A stretch of 64,000 nucleotides of DNA, taken from assembly GCF_024055715.1 (NCBI RefSeq), contig NZ_JAMXMV010000006.1:124001-188000 (forward strand), read 5' to 3'. Below, piece after piece: positions 23,531-31,264 of the stretch. Position 1 is the first letter of the stretch. Each line of letters opens with the position of its first letter. The stretch is from Actinoallomurus soli (lineage in GTDB: Bacteria > Actinomycetota > Actinomycetes > Streptosporangiales > Streptosporangiaceae). The notes below the pieces were generated by a model, which made no database searches, had not been told where the DNA came from, and saw only the letters and a list, made by a program, of their open reading frames with translations. The position numbers and the translations under genes are program-made.

Positions 23531-24093
23531 CCCGCGCCTCCTTCCTCGGCCCGGCGGCCGCCCTCTCCGGTGACGCGCAGCGCCGCGCGCAGCCGGTGCC
23601 GCACCCGGTACGCCCGGCTCTTGACCGTTCCCGCGGGAACCCCCATGAGCCGCGCCACCTCGGCGACCGGGCGGTCCTCCACGTACAGCAGTCGCCACAC
23701 CTCCGGATCCGGGTCGCCCGGCGGGCCCAGTACCGCGACCGCTCCGTCGAGATCGGCCCGCGACGATGCCGCCTCCGCCGGATCCTCCGGGTCCGGCCAG
23801 TCCTCCAGTACGACGGACGGCAGCAGGTGCGCAGGCCGCCGGCGGCGCAGGACGAGAGCGGCCTGGCGCCGGGCGATGCCCCACAGCCAGCCGCCCGCCG
23901 CGCCGGTGGGGCGATAGCCGGCCGCACCGCGCCAGGCGGCGAGGAACGTCTCCTGCAGGACGTCCTCCACCTCGGCCGCGGGCAACAGCGCCCGGAGCCG
24001 CGTCGCCAGCCAGGGCGCATGCCGTAAGAACAACTCCCGCGTCGCCGCGTCGTCGCCGGCGGCCATGGCCGCGATCAGCCCGTCGTCATCCAT
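23527..24093 (-). CDS. ECF RNA polymerase sigma factor
   Basis: The 188-residue protein has region 2 (ATRELFLRHAPWLATRLRAL, EVEDVLQETFLAAWRGAAGY) and region 4 (YVEDRPVAEVARLMGVPAGTVKSRAYRVRHRLRAAL), with no extra C-terminal domain. It opens a five-gene unit (sigma, membrane protein, ATPase, permease, membrane protein) in which every junction is a 4-nt overlap. Such sigma factors usually transcribe their own operon on an envelope signal. The ATG at 24093 lies 55 bp after the NTPase gene, so the promoter must lie in or near that gene's 3' end. Confidence 0.9.
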   Translation of the reverse strand: MDDDGLIAAMAAGDDAATRELFLRHAPWLATRLRALLPAAEVEDVLQETFLAAWRGAAGYRPTGAAGGWLWGIARRQAALVLRRRRPAHLLPSVVLEDWPDPEDPAEAASSRADLDGAVAVLGPPGDPDPEVWRLLYVEDRPVAEVARLMGVPAGTVKSRAYRVRHRLRAALRVTGEGGRRAEEGGAG

Positions 24094-24148
24094 CGCATCC
24101 CTATTGCGCCAGGACCGCGATCGGTTCACGACCATCGCCGGGATCTTC

Positions 24149-26083
24149 TCAGTGGCCGCTTCCGCCGGACACCGACCGGCCGATCCTCTCCTCCGCCCGG
24201 GCGAGCCGCCAGGCCGCTTCGCTGGGATGGACGGCCAGTGCGGCCTTCGCCCCGGCGAGCAGCTCCGCGTGGCGCAGGAACTCACCCGAGCGGATGCCGG
24301 CCGTCCACTCCTCGGAGGTGCGGGGAGCGGAGTAGTACTCGCTGATCGCCGTGGCGATGTCGAGGAACGCCTCGAGCGACGCCTCCAGGCCGTCGTCACC
24401 GGGCTCCTGCGGATTCCGTACGGCCAGCTGCCGGTGCGGGGGTTCGGCGTCGTCCTCCAGGAGCCTCCGCAGTGCCAGGAGATCCTCGATCCGCGACCCG
24501 GGCCCACCGTCCTGGCGACGCCGGACGGCCGCGTCGATCACCTCGGTGACATCTCGGCGGATGATCGTGTGGACGAGGTCGGCCACGGCGATCGGCGCGT
24601 TCGCATGAGCCTGCGCCGTGATGCACGCCCTGGCGGTCCGGACGAGGTCGCGCGGCAGGCCGCCCGACCACGCGTGACAGAACAGCGCGGCCGGGTACGG
24701 GAACCGGCGGGCTCTCTGCCGCAGGAGCTCGTACGACTCCTCGGCGCGGAGCCGGCCGACCTCGATCACGGTATCGAAGGCGGTGTCGAACGCGTCCCGC
24801 ACCGGGATGCCCCGGGCGGCGAACCGCCGCAGGGCGTCATCGGAGACCGACACCACGAAGTGCACGCCTTCGATGTGGAAGAGGTCCTTGATCCCGTTGA
24901 TCACCTCGATCGCCTTCTCGGAGTCGGCGACCTTGTCCAGTTCGTCGACGGCGATGAGGATCGGAGCGCCGCCACGGACCCGGTGCCCGCGGACGAAGCC
25001 GCGGAAGTCCTCGACCCAGTCGGCACGGCTCAGGTCCCGCTCGGTCCAGGTGACCTGGCCCGAAAGCTCGGCCGACACCCCCCACCGGGCGAGGCCGCCC
25101 TTCCGCACCCACTGCCGGGACCGGCTCCCGGTGATGCCGTCCAGCGTGGCCAGGGCCCAGTCGACGTCGCTGTTCGATCGGCGGCGGACGCGGACCCGGC
25201 CGCGCTCGGGAAGAGGAACACCACGGCGGAGGATGACGGCCCGGACGACCGCACCGTAGATGACCTTGACGAACTCCGATTCCTTCGGGTTCATCGGAGC
25301 GGGCAGGTACACGCCGATCCACTCCGGCCGCCACAGGTCGGGGTCCCCCTCGCACAGCAGCCGCAGCAAGGTCGTCTTGCCCGCGCCGCGCGACCCGGCG
25401 ACGCCGACCGCCGAGGTGACGTGCCCGGCGATCAGGGCCTGCACCTCTTCGAAGCTTCCCGACCGGACCACCGCCGTCGACCCGAACTCCACCAGGCTGG
25501 GAGCCCGCATCTGGTGCAGGAGCGCGCCGCGCAGGCGCTCGTCGTCGCGATGGAGGATCTCGTCGACCATCGCGGCGATCTCCTCGGTGAGATCACCCGT
25601 GATCAGTTTTCGGTAGGTCCGCGTTCTCCGCCGGTCGATCCGGTGCTGAGCCGCCCAGGTGAGGCGGCGGACCGGCACCGCCAGGAACAAGAGACCTCCC
25701 GCGACCGCCCCCGCGACCCACATTCCGAGAGAGATGCGCTCGTGCCTTGACCAGGAGGACGCCACCGAGCCGCCGACGGCGAACAGGGTCAGACCCGCGG
25801 CTCCCATAACGACACCGCAGGTCCACTCCACAACGCGCCAGGTGGACTCCTCGGCATCGGCGTCCGCCTCTTCACGCCGGTATTCGTCGAGCCCGTCTTC
25901 GAAGCGCTCCGCGAGTTCCTCTCGACGAGCCCAGACCTCCTCGTACACGGTGGCGGTGGCGATTCCCGCGGGCCGGGCGGCCCTCGCCAGCGCCTGGCGA
26001 ACGAAGAACGCAAGACGCATGGGCGTGACCGGATACAGGGGGTTGTCGGCGTCGACCGCCGATTCGAGAAAGGCCAGTGTCAC
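24149..26083 (-). CDS. Membrane-anchored KAP-like P-loop NTPase
   Basis: The 644-residue protein starts at a GTG and has a helical N-terminus of about 85 residues. Two adjacent transmembrane helices follow (VVEWTCGVVMGAAGLTLFAVGG and ISLGMWVAGAVAGGLLFLAVPV, about 85-140), then a STAND/KAP-type NTPase with Walker A GSRGAGKTT (about 240) and Walker B ILIAVDELDKVAD (about 375). A sensor-like SVSDDALRRFAARG and a helical C-terminal half follow. KAP NTPases are membrane-associated ATPases, some linked to phage defence. No effector domain is visible here, so function is open. It is upstream of the sigma operon on the same strand. Confidence 0.75.
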   Translation of the reverse strand: MTLAFLESAVDADNPLYPVTPMRLAFFVRQALARAARPAGIATATVYEEVWARREELAERFEDGLDEYRREEADADAEESTWRVVEWTCGVVMGAAGLTLFAVGGSVASSWSRHERISLGMWVAGAVAGGLLFLAVPVRRLTWAAQHRIDRRRTRTYRKLITGDLTEEIAAMVDEILHRDDERLRGALLHQMRAPSLVEFGSTAVVRSGSFEEVQALIAGHVTSAVGVAGSRGAGKTTLLRLLCEGDPDLWRPEWIGVYLPAPMNPKESEFVKVIYGAVVRAVILRRGVPLPERGRVRVRRRSNSDVDWALATLDGITGSRSRQWVRKGGLARWGVSAELSGQVTWTERDLSRADWVEDFRGFVRGHRVRGGAPILIAVDELDKVADSEKAIEVINGIKDLFHIEGVHFVVSVSDDALRRFAARGIPVRDAFDTAFDTVIEVGRLRAEESYELLRQRARRFPYPAALFCHAWSGGLPRDLVRTARACITAQAHANAPIAVADLVHTIIRRDVTEVIDAAVRRRQDGGPGSRIEDLLALRRLLEDDAEPPHRQLAVRNPQEPGDDGLEASLEAFLDIATAISEYYSAPRTSEEWTAGIRSGEFLRHAELLAGAKAALAVHPSEAAWRLARAEERIGRSVSGGSGH

Positions 26084-26185
26084 GCGTCCACCACCGTGTC
26101 GGAGATCCCGCCATATCCGACCACAGAACGCTCCCGGCCCGCGAGAGGGCGTAAGCGGGGTACGCGGGTGACGGGGAGACTGATC

Positions 26186-26902
26186 CTATTCGCCGGAGGG
26201 CGCTTCGCCCCTGGTGTGGAGGACCTCGCGGGCCTGGTCGGCGGCGCGGATGATGCTCTCGGTGACGAAGTCGAGGAAGCGGGCGATGTTCTGGAGGCGG
26301 GCGGCGGCCGGGCTGTCGGGGCCGAGGACGGCGACGCCCTGCCGTGCGGTCTCGGCGACCTGGGCGGTGCCGCGGGCGCTGGCGATCATCGATTGGTACA
26401 AGACGTCGTCGTCGACGACGTAGCGCTCGCGGCGGCCTTCGTCGCGTTCCCGGCGGACGAGGCCCTGCTCCTCAAGGAAGGCGACCGCTTTGGAAATGGA
26501 GGCCGGGCTGACCTGGAGGCGCTGGACGAGCTCGGACGCGGTGAGGCTGCCCGTGTCGCTGCAGAGGAGGCGGGCCAGCACCCGGGCCATCATCGCGGGC
26601 GTGCCCGACTGCATGAAGACGGTGGTGAGCGTCTCTTCGTACTCACGCACGGCCTCGTCGTCGCGTCCGTGAGCCTGCAGCCCGGGGGGCGCGGCCTGCC
26701 TGCGCCGGTGGGCGCGGCGTTCGGTCGCGCGGTGGGCCAGGTCGGCGCGGTAGCCCGTGGGGCCGCCGTTGCGCATCACCTCACGCGTGATCGTCGAGGT
26801 CGGGCGGTCGAGGCGTCTGGCTATCTCCGCATAAGCGAGCCCGTCCGCCAGCCCTGAGGCGATCCGCTGGCGGTCCTGCTGGGTGAGCCTGCCTCCCGGC
26901 AT
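26186..26902 (-). CDS. GbsR/MarR-type regulator with IS30-like HTH at the N-terminus
   Basis: The 238-residue protein opens with an HTH of the type found in IS30 transposases (LTQQDRQRIASGLADGLAYAEIARRLDRPTSTITREVMRNGG; residues 5-48). After a linker comes a GbsR-like winged helix (about 75-150; SLTASELVQRLQVSPASISKAVAFLEEQGLVRRERDEGRRERYVVDDDV) and a helical dimer region. Two DNA-binding modules in one regulator are notable. The ATG at 26902 has an excellent GGAGGAGG site. It is divergent from the DUF4097-DrrAB operon across 223 bp with three perfect inverted repeats and probably represses it. Confidence 0.85.
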   Translation of the reverse strand: MPGGRLTQQDRQRIASGLADGLAYAEIARRLDRPTSTITREVMRNGGPTGYRADLAHRATERRAHRRRQAAPPGLQAHGRDDEAVREYEETLTTVFMQSGTPAMMARVLARLLCSDTGSLTASELVQRLQVSPASISKAVAFLEEQGLVRRERDEGRRERYVVDDDVLYQSMIASARGTAQVAETARQGVAVLGPDSPAAARLQNIARFLDFVTESIIRAADQAREVLHTRGEAPSGE

Positions 26903-26998
26903 CACAACCTCCTCCGTGCTTCCCGATGCCTCCAGCATAGCGTTCACTGCCAACTCATCGCAACGAACACCTGCTCCAGTGTTGCATTAAACTCAACC

Positions 26999-27107
26999 TC
27001 ATTGCAATGAATTACAGCTTGTGAGCTGCTCTGATGTTCAAGCGTCGCAACGAGCTCGTTGAAGAGAACAGAAAAGCAACGTAGCGTTTGCGTTGTTCGA
27101 AACAACG
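26999..27107. promoter_or_regulatory. Three inverted repeats in the GbsR / DUF4097-DrrAB divergent region
   Basis: Site 1 is TCATTGCAATGA (26999-27010). Site 2 is CAACGAGCTCGTTG (27048-27061). Site 3 is CGTTGTT-CGA-AACAACG (27091-27107), ending 18 bp before the DUF4097 start. Sites 2 and 3 share CAACG and CGTTG half-sites in opposite order, and ATCGCAACGA at 26958-26967 is a further half-site. The gap is far richer in A/T than the genes. Confidence 0.65.
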
Positions 27108-27125
27108 AGCCGCACGGAGCGCACG

Positions 27126-27788
27126 ATGCAGAAGTTCACCACCCCCGCCCCGATCACCGCCGTCGTCGACATCCCCGCCGGACGCGTGCAGGTCATCGCC
27201 GCCGACCGCACCGACACCACCGTCGACGTCCGCCCCGCCAACCCCTCCAAGAACCGCGACGTCAAAGCCGCCGAGCAGACCACGGTCGAATACGCCGACG
27301 GCACCCTGCGGATCCACGTCCCCACGGGCAACCAGATCCTCGGTCCCTCCGGATCCATCGAGGTCACGATCCAGCTGCCCGCCGGCTCCCGCGTCGAGGG
27401 CAAGGCCGCCGCCACCGAACTGCGGACCGTCGGCCGCCTCGGCGACGTCACCTTCGACGGCGCCTACCGCCACATCAAACTGGATGAGGCCGCGAGCCTG
27501 CGCCTGACCGCGACCGACGGCGACGTCGAGGTCGGCCGCCTGGGCGGCCCCGCCGACATCAGCACCGCCAGGGGCGACATCCAGATCACCGAAGCCACCG
27601 GCGGCAAGGTCGTGCTCAGCACCCAGTCCGGCGACATCACCATCGGCGCCGCCACCGGAGTCTCCGCCGCCCTCGACGCCGGCACCCCCAACGGCCGCAT
27701 CACCAACGCCCTCAAGAACGACGGCATCACCGAACTCGACCTCCACGCCACCACCTCCAACGGCGACATCACCGCCCGCAGCCTCTGA
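27126..27788 (+). CDS. DUF4097 beta-strand-repeat protein
   Basis: The 220-residue protein consists of short strands with repeated S/T-x-x-G-D-I/V motifs (DISTARGDIQITEATGGKVVLSTQSGDITIGAATG, TSNGDITARSL). This is the right-handed parallel beta-helix pattern of DUF4097, also found in putative adhesins. There is no signal peptide, so it is likely cytoplasmic. The ATG at 27126 has GGAG 6 nt upstream; an upstream ATG would place site 3 of the operator array in the coding region. It is the first gene of an operon with a DrrAB-type exporter, an association common in actinomycetes; its role there is unknown. Confidence 0.82.
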   Translation: MQKFTTPAPITAVVDIPAGRVQVIAADRTDTTVDVRPANPSKNRDVKAAEQTTVEYADGTLRIHVPTGNQILGPSGSIEVTIQLPAGSRVEGKAAATELRTVGRLGDVTFDGAYRHIKLDEAASLRLTATDGDVEVGRLGGPADISTARGDIQITEATGGKVVLSTQSGDITIGAATGVSAALDAGTPNGRITNALKNDGITELDLHATTSNGDITARSL

Positions 27789-27813
27789 TCAGCAGCCTCC
27801 AAGGAGCAGCGTC

Positions 27814-28752
27814 ATGACGAACCTGGCCATCGCGGCGAACGGGCTGCGCAAGTCCTACGGCGACAAGGTCGTGCTCGACGGCGTCGACCTGGCCGTCCCC
27901 GAAGGAACGATCTTCTCCCTGCTCGGCCCGAACGGCGCCGGCAAGACCACCACCGTCCAGATCCTGTCCACCCTGATCCGGGCCGACGGCGGCACCGTCC
28001 AGGTCGCCGGCCACGACCTGGCCCGCAGGCCGGACGACGTACGCGGCGCGATCGGCGTCACCGGCCAGTACTCGGCCGTCGACAAGCTGCTCACCGGCGA
28101 GGAGAACCTGCTCCTCATGGCCGACCTCAAGCACCTGTCCCGCAGGGACGGCAAGCGCAAGGCCGCCGAGCTGCTCGACCGCTTCGACCTGGTCGACGCG
28201 GCGCGCAAACCGGCCTCGACCTACTCCGGCGGCATGCAACGCCGGCTCGACCTGGCGATGACCCTGGTCGGCGACCCGCGACTGATCTTCCTGGACGAGC
28301 CCACCACCGGCCTCGACCCGCGCAGCCGCCGCTCCATGTGGCAGATCGTGCGCGAACTCGTCACCGCCGGCGTCACCATCTTCCTCACCACCCAGTACCT
28401 GGAGGAGGCCGACGAGCTCGCCGACCGCATCGCCCTCCTCGACCACGGACGGCTGATCGCCGAGGGCACCGCCGAAGAGCTCAAGCGGCTCATCCCCGGC
28501 GGCCACATCGAGCTCACCTTCGCCGGCACGCACCTGCTCGAGGCGGCCCGTCACCTCGTCGAGGCCGGAGTCCCCGACCCCGAGGCGCTCACCCTGCAGG
28601 TGCCGAGCGACGGCAGCGTCCGCTCGATCCGCGAACTGCTCGCCCTCCTGGACGACCACTCGATCGACGTCGCCGAAATGAGCGTCCACACCCCCGATCT
28701 CGACGACGTCTTCCTCACCCTCACCGGCCAGCAGAAGGAGACCGTCCGATGA
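27814..28752 (+). CDS. DrrA-type ABC exporter ATP-binding protein
   Basis: The 312-residue ATPase has Walker A GPNGAGKTTT, Q-loop GVTGQYSAVDKLLTGEENL, signature YSGGMQRRLDLA, Walker B LIFLDEPTTGLDPRSR and the DrrA C-terminal extension (about residues 225-312; VHTPDLDDVFLTLTG). DrrA proteins power export of hydrophobic drugs such as anthracyclines. It follows the DUF4097 gene by 25 bp and overlaps the permease by 4 nt. The exported compound is unknown; GbsR control suggests an inducible pump. Confidence 0.92.
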   Translation: MTNLAIAANGLRKSYGDKVVLDGVDLAVPEGTIFSLLGPNGAGKTTTVQILSTLIRADGGTVQVAGHDLARRPDDVRGAIGVTGQYSAVDKLLTGEENLLLMADLKHLSRRDGKRKAAELLDRFDLVDAARKPASTYSGGMQRRLDLAMTLVGDPRLIFLDEPTTGLDPRSRRSMWQIVRELVTAGVTIFLTTQYLEEADELADRIALLDHGRLIAEGTAEELKRLIPGGHIELTFAGTHLLEAARHLVEAGVPDPEALTLQVPSDGSVRSIRELLALLDDHSIDVAEMSVHTPDLDDVFLTLTGQQKETVR

Positions 28753-29522
28753 GCACCCTCGCCCTCGCCATGCGCGACTCCTCCACCATGGTCCGGCGCC
28801 AGCTCAAGCGCCTGATCCGCTACCCGTCCATGACCGTGCAGCTGATCATCACGCCCGTCATCCTCCTGCTGCTGTTCGTCTACGTCTTCGGCGGCACCCT
28901 CGGCGCCGGCCTCGGCGGTGGCCGCCACGTCTACGTCAACTACGTCGTCCCCGGCATCCTGCTCATGGCGGCGGCCACGGCCGCGACCGGAACCGCCGTC
29001 ATGGTCGCCACCGACATGACCGAGGGCATCATCGCCCGCTTCCGCACCATGCGGATCTCCCGGGCCTCCGTCCTGACCGGCCACGTCGTCGGCAGCGTCG
29101 TCCAGCAGCTCGTCGGCATGGCGGTCCTCATCGGCATCGCCCTGGCGATCGGCTTCCGCCCGAACGCCACCGCCGTCGAATGGCTGGCCGCCATCGGAAT
29201 GCTCACCCTGTTCGTCGTGGCCATCACCTGGCTCGCGGTCGCCCTCGGCCTGAAGTCCTCGACCCCCGAGGCCGCCAGCAACGCCCCGATGCCCTTGGTC
29301 GTGCTGCCCTTCCTCGGCAGCGGCTTCGTCCCCACCGACTCCATGCCCACGGCCATCCGCTGGTTCGCCGAGTACCAGCCCTTCACCCCGATCATGGAGA
29401 CCGTCCGGGGCCTCCTCCTCGGCACCCCGATCGGTCACAGCGCCGCCATCGCGGCCGCCTGGTGCGTCGGCATCGCCGCCGTGTCCTACCTCTGGGCCAA
29501 GAAGACCTTCAACAAGGCCTGA
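28749..29522 (+). CDS. DrrB-type ABC-2 permease
   Basis: The 257-residue permease has six transmembrane segments: VQLIITPVILLLLFVYVFGG, VPGILLMAAATAATGTAVMVA, VVQQLVGMAVLIGIALAIGF, IGMLTLFVVAITWLAVALGL, a reentrant-type segment with PLVVLPFLGSGFVPTDSMP, and a last helix. The ATDMTEGIIARFRTMRISR block is the ABC-2 signature loop after TM2. It pairs with the DrrA-like ATPase (ATGA overlap) to form an exporter in the plasma membrane. A strong terminator follows. Confidence 0.9.
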   Translation: MSTLALAMRDSSTMVRRQLKRLIRYPSMTVQLIITPVILLLLFVYVFGGTLGAGLGGGRHVYVNYVVPGILLMAAATAATGTAVMVATDMTEGIIARFRTMRISRASVLTGHVVGSVVQQLVGMAVLIGIALAIGFRPNATAVEWLAAIGMLTLFVVAITWLAVALGLKSSTPEAASNAPMPLVVLPFLGSGFVPTDSMPTAIRWFAEYQPFTPIMETVRGLLLGTPIGHSAAIAAAWCVGIAAVSYLWAKKTFNKA

Positions 29523-29538
29523 CCGTGGACCGGCCGAA

Positions 29539-29582
29539 CAGGGCCGTCAGACCAACGGGTCTGACGGCCCTGAGGCTTTTTT
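29539..29582. terminator. Rho-independent terminator, 15-bp stem plus T6
   Basis: A perfect 15-bp stem (29539-29553 with 29558-29572), AACG tetraloop, then six T at 29577-29582. It ends the DUF4097-DrrAB operon and faces the convergent dnaB stop. Confidence 0.9.
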
Positions 29583-29586
29583 CGGG

Positions 29587-30939
29587 TCAGTGGGCCATGT
29601 CGACGAAGCGGCTGTAGTGACCCTGGAAGGCGACCGTCACCGTGGCGGTGGGGCCGTTACGGTGCTTGGCCACAATGAGGTCGGCCTCACCCGCCCGCGG
29701 GGACTCCTTCTCGTACGCGTCCTCGCGGTGCAGCAGGATGACCATGTCCGCGTCCTGCTCGATCGACCCACTCTCGCGCAGGTCGGACACCATGGGCTTC
29801 TTGTCCGTTCGCTGCTCCGGGCCACGGTTGAGCTGGGAGAGCGCGATGACCGGGACCTCCAGCTCCTTCGCGAGGAGCTTGAGCGACCGGGAGAACTCCG
29901 AAACCTCGACCTGGCGGCTCTCCACCCGCTTGCCGGACTGCATGAGCTGCAGGTAGTCGATGATGACCAGGCGCAGGTCGTGCTGCTGCTTCAGCCGCCG
30001 GCACTTGGCGCGGATCTCCATCATCGACATGTTCGGCGAGTCGTCGATGAACAGCGGGGCCTCGGCGACCTCACTCATCCGCCGGGCCAGCCGCGTCCAG
30101 TCCTCGTCGTTCATCGTGCCGGACCGCATGGCATGCAGGGCGACCCGCGCCTCGGCCGACAGCAGGCGCATCGTGATCTCGTTGCGCCCCATCTCCAGCG
30201 AGAAGACCACGGTCGCCAGCTGGTGCTTGATCGCCGCCGCCCGCGCGAAGTCCAGAGCAAGGGTACTTTTCCCAATGGCCGGCCTTGCGGCGACAATAAT
30301 CATTTGTCCGGAATGGAGGCCGTTGGTCAAGGCATCCAGATCCGTGAAGCCGGTGGGGACGCCGACCATCTGGCCGCCGCGGCTGCCGATCGCCTCGATC
30401 TCGTCCAGGGCGCCGGGCATGATGTCGCTGAGCGGCGAGTAGTCCTCGCCGGAACGCTTGTCGGCGATGGCGTAGACCTCGGCCTGGGCCCGGTCGAGGA
30501 GGGCGTCGGCGTCGGCGCCGTCGGTGCTGTAGCCGAGCTGGGCGATGCGGGTGCCGACCTCGACCAGCCGTCGCAGGACGGCCTTCTCCTGGACGATCTT
30601 CGCGTAGTAGCCGGCGTTGGCCGCCGTCGGGACCGACGCGACCAGGGTGTGCAGGTAGGGCGCGTCGCCGATGCGGCTGAGCTCACCGCGCTTGAGCAGC
30701 TCGTCCTTCACCGTGATGGCGTCGACCGGGTCGCCCCGGCCGTACAGGTCGAGGATCCGCTCGAAGACGGTCTGATGGGCCGGACGGTAGAAGTCTCGGC
30801 TCTGGACCATCTCGATGACCTCGGCGATCGCGGTCTGGGACAGCAGCATGCTGCCCAGGACGCACTGCTCGGCGGCGAGGTCGTGCGGCGGGGTTCGCTC
30901 GAACTCCCGCTCGTGTGACGGCATCTCGGTGACGCTCAT
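29587..30939 (-). CDS. dnaB: Replicative DNA helicase DnaB
   Basis: The 450-residue helicase has the N-terminal DnaB domain (PPHDLAAEQCVLGSMLL; about 18-120) and a RecA-like helicase domain with Walker A AARPAIGKST, VVFSLEMG (motif 1a), Walker B LVIIDYLQLM, SREVSEFSRSLKxLAKEL-like motif 3 and DLRESGSIEQDAD (motif 4). It unwinds DNA at the fork as a hexamer. No intein is present. The ATG at 30939 has GGGGGTG upstream. It is separated from the rplI operon by an inserted MATE gene, a gene remnant and an amidase gene. DnaA boxes lie directly upstream. Confidence 0.97.
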   Translation of the reverse strand: MSVTEMPSHEREFERTPPHDLAAEQCVLGSMLLSQTAIAEVIEMVQSRDFYRPAHQTVFERILDLYGRGDPVDAITVKDELLKRGELSRIGDAPYLHTLVASVPTAANAGYYAKIVQEKAVLRRLVEVGTRIAQLGYSTDGADADALLDRAQAEVYAIADKRSGEDYSPLSDIMPGALDEIEAIGSRGGQMVGVPTGFTDLDALTNGLHSGQMIIVAARPAIGKSTLALDFARAAAIKHQLATVVFSLEMGRNEITMRLLSAEARVALHAMRSGTMNDEDWTRLARRMSEVAEAPLFIDDSPNMSMMEIRAKCRRLKQQHDLRLVIIDYLQLMQSGKRVESRQVEVSEFSRSLKLLAKELEVPVIALSQLNRGPEQRTDKKPMVSDLRESGSIEQDADMVILLHREDAYEKESPRAGEADLIVAKHRNGPTATVTVAFQGHYSRFVDMAH

Positions 30940-31036
30940 TTCGGCACCCCCAACCGCCTCAAACGCTCACGTCTCCCACGTCTATCCCATGGGACTGACA
31001 GTCTGCGGCCGGTCCGGGATCGAAGGCAAAACGATC

Positions 31037-31205
31037 TGTGGAGGGCGCTGTGGACCACCTGTGCATACACGCCGATCCGGCTGTGCACATCGCCTGTGGA
31101 CAACCTGTGGATACTCGAATCGCCTCGCCGAATAACGGCCGTGACCTGCGAAGACTCCATCCACCCCTTGTGGGCGGAAGAAAGTGGGGGCGATGGTCAT
31201 CCACA
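31037..31205. promoter_or_regulatory. DnaA-box cluster upstream of dnaB
   Basis: Five 9-mers resemble DnaA boxes: TGTGGAGGG (31037), TGTGGACCA (31049), TGTGGACAA (31095; the inverse of TTGTCCACA, the streptomycete-type consensus), TGTGGATAC (31106) and TCATCCACA (31197). They lie in the 325-bp gap between divergent dnaB and MATE genes, which contains no gene. It may be a DnaA-controlled promoter or a DnaA-titrating locus. Confidence 0.65.
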
Positions 31206-31264
31206 GGGTCGCCCACAGGATCAAGTAATCGTTAACTCACCTTTGCCGGTTACAGTGGCACATC

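Noticed and set aside
26760-26902. IS30 transposase fragment
   Set aside because: The IS30-like HTH is in frame with an intact GbsR domain and has no DDE catalytic part or terminal inverted repeats.
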